A DNA stretch of 64,000 nucleotides, from NCBI RefSeq assembly GCF_000421525.1, contig NZ_ATXE01000003.1:62001-126000 (forward strand), read 5' to 3'. A model generated the notes under the pieces. That model worked only from the letters and a program-made list of their open reading frames with translations. It had not been told where the DNA came from and ran no database searches. Origin of the DNA: Aestuariimicrobium kwangyangense DSM 21549 (GTDB taxonomy: Bacteria > Actinomycetota > Actinomycetes > Propionibacteriales > Propionibacteriaceae). Shown here in pieces: positions 18,843 to 27,291 of this stretch. Both the position numbers and the translations under genes were made by a program. Within the stretch, counting starts at the first letter, position 1. Each line of letters opens with the position of its first letter.

Positions 18843-19537
18843 GCGAGACCGTGAAGGCCGCCACCTCGGCCGAGCTTCCCGCCGAGTACTTCGACGTCCA
18901 GACCAATGTGCCGCTGATCCACCAGGTCGTCGTGGCCCAGCAGGCTGCCGCACGTCAGGGCACGCACTCCACCAAGACCCGCGGCGAGGTCCGCGGTGGT
19001 GGGGCCAAGCCGTGGCGCCAGAAGGGCACCGGCCGCGCCCGTCAGGGTTCGCGCCGTTCGCCCCAGTGGGTCGGTGGCGGAATCTCGCACGGGCCGCAGC
19101 CGCACGGCTACGCCCAGCGCACCCCCAAGAAGATGGTGGCTGCCGCACTGCGTGGGGCCCTGTCGGACCGCGCTCGCGACGGCAAGATCTTCGTGCTCGA
19201 CCAGATCGTCTCGGGTGAGACCCCCTCGACCAAGCAGGCCCTGGCCCAGCTGTCGAGCGTCGGTGACCTGGGCAAGTTGCTGGTCGTCCTGGACCGCAGC
19301 GATGACGTGGCCTGGCTGAGCCTGCGCAACGTCGCCGAGCTGCACGTGCTGGCCGTTGACCAGCTGAACACCTACGACGTGCTGCTGTCCGACGCGGTCG
19401 TCTTCACCCAGGCCGCCCTCGACGCCTACGTCTCGGGCCCCGCCAAGGGCAAGACCGTCAAGGGCCACGCCACCGAGTCCGAGGCCGCCGAGGCCGCGCT
19501 CGTTGACGCGTCGGATGACGAGGAGACGAAGAAGTGA
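18839..19537 (+). CDS. rplD: 50S ribosomal protein L4
   Basis: L4 lines the exit tunnel of the 50S subunit; in E. coli it also represses its own operon. The 232-aa product has the tunnel loop [41 protein letters not shown] around residues 40-80. The C-terminal tail after about residue 205 is acidic and Ala-rich ([22 protein letters not shown]), an extension beyond the usual core. Start and stop both overlap neighbours by 4 nt. Confidence 0.97.
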   Translation: MSETVKAATSAELPAEYFDVQTNVPLIHQVVVAQQAAARQGTHSTKTRGEVRGGGAKPWRQKGTGRARQGSRRSPQWVGGGISHGPQPHGYAQRTPKKMVAAALRGALSDRARDGKIFVLDQIVSGETPSTKQALAQLSSVGDLGKLLVVLDRSDDVAWLSLRNVAELHVLAVDQLNTYDVLLSDAVVFTQAALDAYVSGPAKGKTVKGHATESEAAEAALVDASDDEETKK

Positions 19538-19842
19538 ACGACTTCAAGATCAAGGACCACCGCGACGTGCTGCTGGCACCCGTGGTGAGCGAGAAGAGCT
19601 ACGGGCTGCTCGACGAGAACAAGTACACGTTCCTCGTCGCACCCGACGCCAACAAGACCGAGATCAAGATCGCCGTCGAGAAGGTCTTCGACGTCAAGGT
19701 GACCTCGGTGAACACCATCAACCGCCAGGGCAAGACCCGTCGCACCCGCTTCGGTCTGGGCAAGCGCCCCGACAGCAAGCGCGCGATCGTCACCGTGGCT
19801 GACGGACAGCGGATCGACATCTTCGGGGGCCCGGTCTCCTGA
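19534..19842 (+). CDS. rplW: 50S ribosomal protein L23
   Basis: L23 sits at the tunnel exit and is the docking site for trigger factor and SRP. The 102-aa product has [25 protein letters not shown] and the loop [23 protein letters not shown]. It starts with GTG in a GTGA overlap with the rplD stop. Confidence 0.98.
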   Translation: MNDFKIKDHRDVLLAPVVSEKSYGLLDENKYTFLVAPDANKTEIKIAVEKVFDVKVTSVNTINRQGKTRRTRFGLGKRPDSKRAIVTVADGQRIDIFGGPVS

Positions 19843-19876
19843 CCGGACCATCGCTGAGTAAAGGAACGACAACCTC

Positions 19877-20713
<837 letters not shown>

Positions 20714-20728
20714 GAAGGAGCCTGAACA

Positions 20729-21010
20729 ATGCCACGCAGCCTGAAGAAGGGCCCCTTCGTTGATGAGCACCTGGCCAAGAAGGTCGATGCCCAGAACGAA
20801 AAGGGCAGCAAGAACCTGATCAAGACCTGGTCACGTCGTTCGATGATCATCCCGGACATGCTGGGACACACCATCGGCGTGCATGACGGTCGCAAGCATG
20901 TCCCGGTGTTCGTCACCGAAGCGATGATCGGGCACAAGCTCGGTGAGTTCGCCCCGACCCGCACGTTCAAGGGTCACATCAAGGACGACAAGAAGTCGCG
21001 CCGGCGCTGA
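20729..21010 (+). CDS. rpsS: 30S ribosomal protein S19
   Basis: S19 lies in the 30S head and contacts S13 and the A-site tRNA. The 93-aa product begins [19 protein letters not shown] and contains [38 protein letters not shown] lies ahead of the ATG. Confidence 0.98.
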   Translation: MPRSLKKGPFVDEHLAKKVDAQNEKGSKNLIKTWSRRSMIIPDMLGHTIGVHDGRKHVPVFVTEAMIGHKLGEFAPTRTFKGHIKDDKKSRRR

Positions 21011-21039
21011 TTGACGCGAGACAAGGAACTGAAACTTTC

Positions 21040-21474
21040 ATGAGCAACACAGAACGACCGAGCCGTCGCGCTGCCCTGCTCGGCGATCGTCCCGGTTCGT
21101 ACGCCATCGCGCGTCACGTCCGGATGAGCCCGACCAAGGTTCGTCGCGTCGTTGATCTGGTCCGTGGCATGCCTGTGCAGGATGCCCTGGTGACCCTGAA
21201 GTTCGCCCCGCAGGCCGCTTCGGAGCCGGTGTACAAGGTGGTGGCCTCGGCCGTCGCCAACGCCGAGCAGACCGATGCCCTGCGTGCCGAGCAACTCTTC
21301 ATCTCGCAGGCCTTCGTCGACGAAGGTGTGACCATGCGTCGCATCCGTCCCCGTGCCAAGGGCTCCGCGAGCCGCATCCTGAAGCGCGCCGCCCACATCA
21401 CCGTGGTCGTCGAGCCGAAGGGCGCAGCCGTCCAGCCGGCCAAGAAGACCCCCAAGACCGAGAAGGAGGCCTGA
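21040..21474 (+). CDS. rplV: 50S ribosomal protein L22
   Basis: L22 extends a hairpin into the exit tunnel, a known site of macrolide-resistance changes. The 144-aa product has [27 protein letters not shown] and the loop [23 protein letters not shown]. An 18-residue Lys/Pro-rich tail ends the protein. AAGGAA lies upstream of the ATG; rpsC starts 2 nt after the stop. Confidence 0.98.
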   Translation: MSNTERPSRRAALLGDRPGSYAIARHVRMSPTKVRRVVDLVRGMPVQDALVTLKFAPQAASEPVYKVVASAVANAEQTDALRAEQLFISQAFVDEGVTMRRIRPRAKGSASRILKRAAHITVVVEPKGAAVQPAKKTPKTEKEA

Positions 21475-21476
21475 GC

Positions 21477-22292
21477 ATGGGCCAGAAGATCCATCCCATC
21501 GGCTTCCGTCTCGGGACGACCACCGACCACACCACCCGCTGGTACTCCGAGAAGAACTACGCGGACTTCGTGGCCGAGGACGTCAAGATCCGGGCCTACC
21601 TGACCAAGACCCTGGAGCGCGCCGGCATCTCGTCGATCGAGATCGAGCGCCGCTCCGAGCGAGTGAGCATCTTCCTGCACGCGGCCCGTCCGGGCATCGT
21701 CATCGGGCGCAATGGCGCCGAGGCCGAGCGTGTGCGCGGAGAGCTCGAGAAGCTCACCGGCAAGCAGATCCAGCTGAACATCCTCGAGGTCAAGAACCCC
21801 GAGACCGATGCCCAGCTGGTCGCCCAGGGCGTGGCCGAGCAGCTCGGCGCCCGCGTGGCCTTCCGCCGCGCGATGCGCAAGGCCCAGCAGACCGCCATGC
21901 GTTCGGGTGCCAAGGGCATCCGCATCAAGTGCTCCGGTCGTCTGGGTGGAGCCGAGATGAGCCGGTCCGAGGGGTACCGCGACGGCCAGGTGCCGCTGCA
22001 CACCCTGCGTGCCGACATCGACTACGGCTTCTACGAGGCCCGCACCACCTTCGGCCGCATCGGCGTGAAGGTCTGGATCTACAAGGGTGAGGTTTCGGGC
22101 ACCCGCGCCGAGCGTGCTCAGCAGCGCGACGCCCGCAACACCGCTCCCGGTGGACGTCAGCGTCCGGGCCGTCGTCCGGCCCGTGGCGAGGGTCGCACCG
22201 ATCGTCCCGAGCGTGGCGGACGCCGTCGCGCCGAGGCCGCCGAGGGCGCTGCGCCCCAGGCTGCCGCCACCCCCGAGACCGCAGGAGCCTGA
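21477..22292 (+). CDS. rpsC: 30S ribosomal protein S3
   Basis: S3 forms part of the mRNA entry channel. The 271-aa product has the N-terminal KH domain ([23 protein letters not shown]) and the C-terminal S3 domain ([42 protein letters not shown]). After about residue 215 there is an Arg/Gly/Ala-rich disordered tail, longer than in E. coli but usual in actinobacteria. Confidence 0.98.
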   Translation: MGQKIHPIGFRLGTTTDHTTRWYSEKNYADFVAEDVKIRAYLTKTLERAGISSIEIERRSERVSIFLHAARPGIVIGRNGAEAERVRGELEKLTGKQIQLNILEVKNPETDAQLVAQGVAEQLGARVAFRRAMRKAQQTAMRSGAKGIRIKCSGRLGGAEMSRSEGYRDGQVPLHTLRADIDYGFYEARTTFGRIGVKVWIYKGEVSGTRAERAQQRDARNTAPGGRQRPGRRPARGEGRTDRPERGGRRRAEAAEGAAPQAAATPETAGA

Positions 22293-22295
22293 TCC

Positions 22296-22715
22296 ATGCT
22301 GATTCCTCGTCGCGTGAAGTACCGCAAGCAGCACCACCCCCATCGCGACGGTGCCGCCAAGGGTTACACCAAGCTCGCCTACGGTGAGTTCGGCATCCAG
22401 GCACTGGAGACGTCCTACCTGACCAACCGTCAGATCGAGGCCGCTCGTATCGCCATGACCCGTCACATCAAGCGTGGTGGAAAGGTGTGGATCAACGTCT
22501 ACCCCGACCGCCCGATCACCAAGAAGCCTGCCGAGACCCGCATGGGTTCCGGCAAGGGTTCCCCCGAGTGGTGGGTCGCCAACATCAAGCCGGGCCGGGT
22601 GCTCTTCGAGCTCTCCGGCGTGTCGGAGGACGTGGCCCGCGAGGCCATGCGTCTGGCCATCCACAAGCTGCCTTTCAAGGCTCGCTTCATCAAGCGGGAA
22701 GCAGGTGAACTCTGA
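22296..22715 (+). CDS. rplP: 50S ribosomal protein L16
   Basis: L16 helps place A-site tRNA on the 50S subunit. The 139-aa product begins [19 protein letters not shown] and has the conserved [20 protein letters not shown] block, including the region of the hydroxylated arginine in other bacteria. Start ATG at 22296, three nt after rpsC ends. Its stop shares one base with the rpmC start (TGATG). Confidence 0.98.
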   Translation: MLIPRRVKYRKQHHPHRDGAAKGYTKLAYGEFGIQALETSYLTNRQIEAARIAMTRHIKRGGKVWINVYPDRPITKKPAETRMGSGKGSPEWWVANIKPGRVLFELSGVSEDVAREAMRLAIHKLPFKARFIKREAGEL

Positions 22716-22969
22716 TGCCGAAGACCACCACCTCGGCTGCAGATCTGCGCGGCCTCAGCCGTGAGGATCTCAACGGCAAGGTCCGTGAGCTGAAGGAAGA
22801 GCTGTTCTCCCTGCGCTTCCAGTCCGCCACCGGCCAACTCGAGTCGCACGGCCGCCTGCGTGAGGTCCGCAAGGACATCGCTCGCATCTACACCGTGCTC
22901 CAGGAGCGCAACCTGGGCATTGTCGTCGAACCCGACGCTGAGAAGCCCGAAGCTGGGAAGAAGGCCTGA
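22715..22969 (+). CDS. rpmC: 50S ribosomal protein L29
   Basis: L29 is a small helical-hairpin protein beside L23 at the tunnel exit. The 84-aa product contains [25 protein letters not shown] and [15 protein letters not shown], with short extra tails at both ends. Translation is coupled to rplP by the shared stop/start. Confidence 0.97.
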   Translation: MPKTTTSAADLRGLSREDLNGKVRELKEELFSLRFQSATGQLESHGRLREVRKDIARIYTVLQERNLGIVVEPDAEKPEAGKKA

Positions 22970-22974
22970 CTGCC

Positions 22975-23265
22975 ATGACTGACAAGACTACTGAGAACAC
23001 CGGGGCTCCCCAGCGGGAGAGCTTCCGCAAGGTGCGCGAGGGCGTCGTCGTGTCCGACAAGATGGACAAGACGATCGTGGTCGCCATCGAGGAGCGCGTG
23101 AAGCACGCCCTCTACGGCAAGATCATGACCAAGACCGCCCGCCTGAAGGTGCACGACGAGAACAACGAGGCCGGCGAGGGTGACCGCGTGCGCGTGATGG
23201 AGACCCGTCCGCTCAGCGCCACCAAGCGTTGGCGTCTGCTCGAGATCGTCGAAAAGGCCCAGTGA
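22975..23265 (+). CDS. rpsQ: 30S ribosomal protein S17
   Basis: S17 is a primary 16S rRNA-binding protein of the OB fold. The 96-aa product has [29 protein letters not shown] and [25 protein letters not shown]. It is the last gene of the S10 block; in most bacteria rplN would follow directly, but here a strong terminator and 10.8 kb of other genes intervene. Confidence 0.98.
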   Translation: MTDKTTENTGAPQRESFRKVREGVVVSDKMDKTIVVAIEERVKHALYGKIMTKTARLKVHDENNEAGEGDRVRVMETRPLSATKRWRLLEIVEKAQ

Positions 23266-23341
23266 TCCACCAGGCCCAGTGACCCGCTCCGCTCGGTGAT
23301 CCTGCTCTGCAGGTGAGCCCGATCGGCTGTGGTCGACATCA

Positions 23342-23375
23342 GGAACGGCTCGCCCCCTCCGGGGCGGGCCGTTCC
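23342..23375 (+). terminator. S10 operon terminator
   Basis: A 15-bp stem (23342-23356 with 23361-23375, one U-G pair) closes on the 4-nt loop CTCC, 77 nt after the rpsQ stop. It explains why the operon can end at rpsQ without starving the downstream spc genes, which have their own promoter at 33.85 kb. Confidence 0.9.
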
Positions 23376-23516
23376 GTCATGGTCGGGGGTCGCGCGGCGA
23401 CTGGCGCCCCGTCCTGGTCCCCGGCGCCCGGCCGACCCGCCGGTTCCACATGACGCGACTCCAGCCCCAGCCTTCTGGCCCCACTCGGGGCGCCCCTCGC
23501 CCTCTGGCCCGACCCA

Positions 23517-23583
23517 ACGTGGCTTCAGTTGTTCAACGCGTCGTCCGTTGTAGACGGAAGCCAATCGGCAACTGAAGCCACGT
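23517..23583. repeat. 15-bp perfect inverted repeat at the ISL3 remnant end
   Basis: ACGTGGCTTCAGTTG (23517-23531) and its exact complement CAACTGAAGCCACGT (23569-23583) flank a 37-nt centre that itself holds a 5-bp hairpin (TCCGT / ACGGA). The unit lies just beyond the 3' end of the decayed transposase. It could be a relic of an element end, a small non-autonomous palindromic element, or a terminator; nothing in the sequence decides. Confidence 0.7.
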
Positions 23584-23589
23584 GGGAGT

Positions 23590-24245
23590 GGGAGCGGCAA
23601 GGGTGGTCTTCGCAGACGAGGGGTGTAGTTGGCGGCTGAACCCTCGGTTTCGAAGAGTGACGGGGCCAGATAGTTGGTCAGGTTCCGAAAGCCGAGGGCG
23701 GTGCCGCGGAGGGTGTTCGAGGCGGCCGTTGATCGCCTCCATCGGCCCGTTGGAGCACCCAAGCAGGTCGAGGTACGCCAAGATGTCGACGGTCCTGGTT
23801 CTCAGGGTCCGACCGAGGGTAGTGAGCTCCCTCAGGTCGGCCTGGATGTCGCGGCTGATGGCGGCGATGGGCCTGGTCATGAGGTGTCGTCCCCTGATCC
23901 GGTCGGGTTGCCGTCGGCGGCGATCCTGGTTTGTTATTTGGCCCAGGTGGCTGCCCCTTCGACGTGTTCGTCGTCGGAGAGCATCGAGTCGAGAGGGCCG
24001 CGTTGGTTGTCGGTGAGCAGGTCGGAGCCGGTATGGAGCACTCGCCAGGTGGAGAGGGTTGCTGGCCCGTCCGTGGTGGCCATGGGGGATCTGTAGTTTG
24101 CGTCGCCTGCAGAGGTCGAGCGCGCCGCCTTCGAGACGGACCACATGGAACGGGTCGATCACCGCGACCGCGTCGGGAAGCTCTTCGGCAGCGGCGGCGT
24201 TGAACCCAGTGAAGCCGTCCATGGCGACGACCTCGGCCGCAACTG
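23590..24245 (-). pseudogene. Decayed ISL3-family transposase
   Basis: The catalytic half of an ISL3-type DDE transposase can be read in pieces. VVAMDGFTGFNAAAAEELPDAV and AVIDPFHVVRLEGGALDLCRRR carry the two Asp residues, LLTDNQRGPLDSMLSDDEHVEGAATWAK lies in another frame, LGRTLRTRTVDILAYLDLLGCSNGPMEAINGRLEH returns to the first frame with the Glu, and GTALGFRNLTNYLAPSLFET is in a third frame. At least three frameshifts are needed. The N-terminal zinc-finger half is absent: homology stops at about 24245, exactly where an araC 3'-end fragment begins. No terminal inverted repeats or target duplication were recognised, so this is an immobile relic. Confidence 0.88.
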
Positions 24246-24246
24246 T

Positions 24247-24413
24247 AGTGAGGACGCCGCCGGGCAGATGGTCAGTGACCGCGGCCGGACTGCTCCCTGG
24301 CAAGGTACTGCGACGGGGTGAGCTGGCGGATCCGCCAGTCTGTCGCGAGAAGTAGAGGCTGTCGGGATAGCCGACCCGGTGGCGATCGAGGCCACGGTGC
24401 GTACGGTGACCCG
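24247..24413 (-). pseudogene. Fragment of a second araC 3' end
   Basis: This stretch aligns with 26226-26395, the last ~48 codons of the intact AraC gene plus 25 nt after its stop, at roughly three identical bases in four. The reading RIRQLTPSQYLAREQSGRGH with a TGA at 24272-24274 corresponds to RIHQVSPSQYRSREQSGRSY and its stop. Two single-base deletions break the frame within the fragment (near 24339 and 24376). The homology ends abruptly on its left at 24247, where the transposase remnant takes over. It is a broken, diverged copy and not a gene. Confidence 0.82.
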
Positions 24414-24455
24414 ACGAAACCTTGACACTGGTGGCCTACGGGAGCAGCATGCCTC

Positions 24456-25813
24456 ATGGCATCAACGAGCCCAAAGCCTTGGGCCTGTAGGTTTTTGGTT
24501 GGGGTGTTCGCCCTGACCTGCGCTCTCATGCCGTCGGCCACCCCCGCTCTCGCGGATCCCACCTCGCCGCCGCAGTTGCCGTCGGTGCCCGGTTTGGAGG
24601 TACGGCCGCACGACCCCGCGGTGGCGTCAGTTCCGTCGGAATTGGTTGAAGCGCTGGCGGCCGCCAGCTCACTTCAGGATTCCCACCCCAATGAATTTGG
24701 CAAGGCTCATGTCGCTGGGGGGCAGTCATTCTTCCGGTGGTTGGCTCCGCTGGTGGTGAGATTCTGGCGAATGCAATGACGTCGGCAACTCTCGAAAGAA
24801 GAGCAAAGCTTGCCTTGATCCAACCCGGACAGGCCGCGCGATCCTACTCAAGTTCTCTGGAGTCAGCGGATCGTTTGGGTGCATTCCTCCAGCATGGGGG
24901 GCGGCCTTGGGTCTGATTTGGATTCAACCTGGGTGAATATCGATGGTCGCAGCGTTGCACTAGTTCGCAAACTTACTGAGACAACTGGGGCCAGAATTGT
25001 GCAGGAGTTTGGGGCAGGCCAAGTGATTGTCGAAGTTGCCCCCGAACTTGGGATCGGGCAGGCTGGGTTCTCACGCCAAGATGACACGGGATCCGTGCAC
25101 TGGGGGGCTTCTCGCATCGTATCCGCGGATGGTTCATACTGGTGTTCGTCGGCATTCATGGGGGACTCTGGAAGGCCCGATGGTGTCATCACTGCTGGTC
25201 ACTGTGCCCCGAATGGTGAAGGCTTAAAGTGGCCGAATGGTGACGCTATTCAGGTCTACGCGACGAGTCGTGAGAACTACAATCCCGGGGTGGGACCGTC
25301 CGCTGGAACTCCACCGGGATCCTGGCTGGCGACCTCGCGTGGGGGTATAATCGGTCAGCGAATCTCGGTCGCGCTCACATATATACAGGCGGGATGACTT
25401 CTACTATTGGTGCGAGTGTCGGTGGAGTGTGGGGGAGGAAATCTGTCAATGGTGACCAGTACTGTATGGGTGGGGCCCGTACCGGTGAAACGTGTGGGTG
25501 GAGGGTCTATCAGTATGACATTCGATATTACTACTTCAATGGCGACGGCTCGCCCGCAGGGTCGGTGTACCCAGTGACTCGAGGTCACAAGGCGACAGGT
25601 ACTGGTCACGGAGGCGGGGACTCAGGGGGTGCTGTGTACACGGTAGACTCTGCCGGGAAGGCATGGGCAAAGGGTATCCATTCTGGTGGAGTATTTTCGG
25701 GTGGCGCAACGAAGAATCCCGCGTCCTGTACATCGGCCAACCCGTGCGTCGAGGTCTTCACGGAGATGTACTGGGCGAATCAGGTGTTCCCAGGCGATGT
25801 GATGACCGAATGA
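24456..25813 (+). pseudogene. Frameshifted secreted S1-family serine protease
   Basis: The first piece starts with a signal peptide (MASTSPKPWACRF, hydrophobic core, cleavage after ALA-DP near residue 34). A propeptide-like part follows, then VITAGHCAPNG with the catalytic His and GHGGGDSGGAVYTV with the catalytic Ser; GDLAWG near 25350 may hold the Asp. These parts lie in frames that switch near 24735, 24890 and 25300, and each abandoned frame soon meets a stop. The product would have been a secreted chymotrypsin/streptogrisin-like protease of about 450 aa. Base composition is clearly less GC-rich than the neighbours, a sign of transfer. The next gene begins 20 nt after its stop. Confidence 0.85.
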
Positions 25814-25833
25814 TATCGGTTCCAGAGGGAAAT

Positions 25834-26226
25834 GTGACGAGACGCGGGATGCTCTCTTTGATCGCAGTTTCCCTGATCGGGTCGGGGTGCAGTGCGCGAC
25901 CCGAATCCGTGGCACGCAAGGCATGGATCACCTCGGTGGCGCCCACGGCCGACCCTTTCGTGTTCGAGGCCGAGGTCGTAGGAGCGGAGAACTGTCAGAT
26001 CAGCTTGGCGCTGAACGAGACAGCGGACGTCGTGCGGATCGTGGTGCACGTAGACATGTGCGACACCTCCACAGGGGTCGGGCAGCCGGGCGCTCCCGTG
26101 GGGACAAGTCGATGGCTTGGGTTCCGGCTGCGTTCGGCTCGTGGGGACAGGCTGTTTGTCACTCCCGACCCGGATGATCTGGCGACGGACATGACCCCGC
26201 GGGTCCAGTTGACGCCCAGGGATTGA
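25834..26226 (+). CDS. Small putative lipoprotein of unknown function
   Basis: A 130-aa product starting VTRRGMLSLIAVSLIGSGCSA: a short twin-Arg n-region, a hydrophobic stretch and a Cys near residue 20 that fits a lipobox loosely (Gly at -3). The remaining ~110 residues look like a small beta-rich extracytoplasmic domain with Cys pairs (AENCQISL, VDMCDTS) and no family I recognise. I prefer the GTG at 25834 (AGAGGGA just upstream) to the ATG at 25810, which overlaps the protease stop. It is on the same strand as the broken protease and was probably its partner, perhaps as inhibitor or anchor; that is inference. Its stop codon straddles the start of the duplicated araC segment. Confidence 0.6.
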   Translation: MTRRGMLSLIAVSLIGSGCSARPESVARKAWITSVAPTADPFVFEAEVVGAENCQISLALNETADVVRIVVHVDMCDTSTGVGQPGAPVGTSRWLGFRLRSARGDRLFVTPDPDDLATDMTPRVQLTPRD

Positions 26227-26395
26227 GTGAGGCTGCCGCCGGACAGTTGGTCAGTAGCTGCGGCCAGACTGCTCACGGGACCGGTACTGCGAGGGACTCA
26301 CCTGGTGGATCCGTCGGAACTGCCGCGAGAAGTAGAGGCTGTCGGGGTAGCCGACCTCGGTGGCGATCGACGCGATCGTCCGGTCGGTGGTGTCC
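26226..26395. repeat. Intact copy of the duplicated araC 3' segment
   Basis: Direct-repeat partner of 24247-24413, about 1.98 kb apart in the same orientation. Runs such as GCGAGAAGTAGAGGCTGTCGGG are identical in both. The pair brackets the low-GC protease/lipoprotein module. Confidence 0.82.
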
Positions 26396-27156
26396 AGCAG
26401 GGTACGGGCCGTGCTCATGCGCAGCCGGGTCTGGTACTCCAGCGGGCCGAAGCCCGTGGCCCGTCGGAACATGGCCGAGAAGTGCGAGGTCGACCACCCG
26501 GCCAGGGCCGCCAGTTCGGGAACCGACAGGTGCGCGCTGACGTTGGTCTGGATGTGGGCGATCACGTCGGCGACGGGGTCCTGCCGCGACCCCAACCGGG
26601 TGAGGGGACGACCGTCGGCGACCAGGGCGGTCAGCAGGTGCCAGGCGGCACCCGAGGCAGCCACCAGCGACGTCATGGTCTCGTCGGTCTCGAGCCGACG
26701 AAGGATGGAGTCGACCAGAGCACTCACCCTGGTGACCTCCGCCACCCTGAACACCGGTTGCTGGGGGGTGGCCCGAAGGGCCGCGATCAGCGCGTCGGCC
26801 CTGGTGCCTGTGACGTGCACCCACCAGATCGTCCACGGCACCTCGGGGTCCGCGTGGTAGCGGTGTGGTCTGCCGGCAGGTAGCACCACCACCTCACCTG
26901 CCCGCACCCGGTGATTGGTGCCGTCGAGGGTGACTTCGCCCTCACCCTGGGTGCACAGGATCACGATGTGCTCGGCGCAGGAGCGCCGCGACTTGGAATG
27001 GTGCCGCGCCTTGGGGAAGAAGCCGGCGTCGGTCACCAACAGCGGACCGGTGAGGGCTCTCTGTCGTGCCTGGTCGACCACCGGCCGGGGCAGCACCCGC
27101 AGTCTCTGGCCGGGAAAACCCTCGGGATAGTCCTCCTGGCTGACACCGTCGTCCAT
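26251..27156 (-). CDS. AraC-family transcriptional regulator
   Basis: A 301-aa regulator with an N-terminal cupin-like sugar-sensing domain (GEGEVTLDGTNHRVRAGEVVVLPAGRPHRYHADPEVPWTIWWVHV) and a C-terminal double helix-turn-helix (HLSVPELAALAGWSTSHFSAMFRRATGFGPLEYQ, then IASIATEVGYPDSLYFSRQFRRIHQVSPSQYR). The layout is that of RafR/MelR-type activators of alpha-galactoside genes. It is divergent from the alpha-galactosidase gene, so it is the obvious candidate to control it. CAGAAT ends 6 nt before the ATG at 27156, which points to a leaderless mRNA. Confidence 0.93.
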   Translation of the reverse strand: MDDGVSQEDYPEGFPGQRLRVLPRPVVDQARQRALTGPLLVTDAGFFPKARHHSKSRRSCAEHIVILCTQGEGEVTLDGTNHRVRAGEVVVLPAGRPHRYHADPEVPWTIWWVHVTGTRADALIAALRATPQQPVFRVAEVTRVSALVDSILRRLETDETMTSLVAASGAAWHLLTALVADGRPLTRLGSRQDPVADVIAHIQTNVSAHLSVPELAALAGWSTSHFSAMFRRATGFGPLEYQTRLRMSTARTLLDTTDRTIASIATEVGYPDSLYFSRQFRRIHQVSPSQYRSREQSGRSY

Positions 27157-27275
27157 GGGGCGATTCTGTCAGAACCGTCCATGTCTGGGGCGCACTCAGG
27201 CTCAGTTCCAGAGCGTGGATCATGGAAATCTCCATCCATCTCCCGCAACCTGACATGGGCCGGGGCCGCTCGGCG

Positions 27276-27291
27276 CGGCACAGTTGTGCCG
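27276..27291. promoter_or_regulatory. Palindrome on the alpha-galactosidase -10 box
   Basis: CGGCACAgtTGTGCCG is a perfect 7-bp inverted repeat with a 2-nt centre that ends on the first base of the likely GTG start. Its middle holds CACAGT (27279-27284), positioned as a leaderless -10. A protein bound here would block the promoter. A second, weaker inverted repeat ATGGAaatcTCCAT lies at 27222-27235. Confidence 0.5.

Noticed and set aside
23266-23341. A tRNA or small RNA gene after rpsQ
   Set aside because: No cloverleaf or conserved T-loop (GGTTCGAATCC-like) sequence is present; the only clear structure is the terminator that follows.
24159-24562. Two short open frames on the minus strand near the araC fragment
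   Set aside because: They are read-throughs of the broken araC 3' copy and the antisense of the protease signal-peptide region; only the RQLTPSQYLAREQSGRGH part is meaningful, as a pseudogene.
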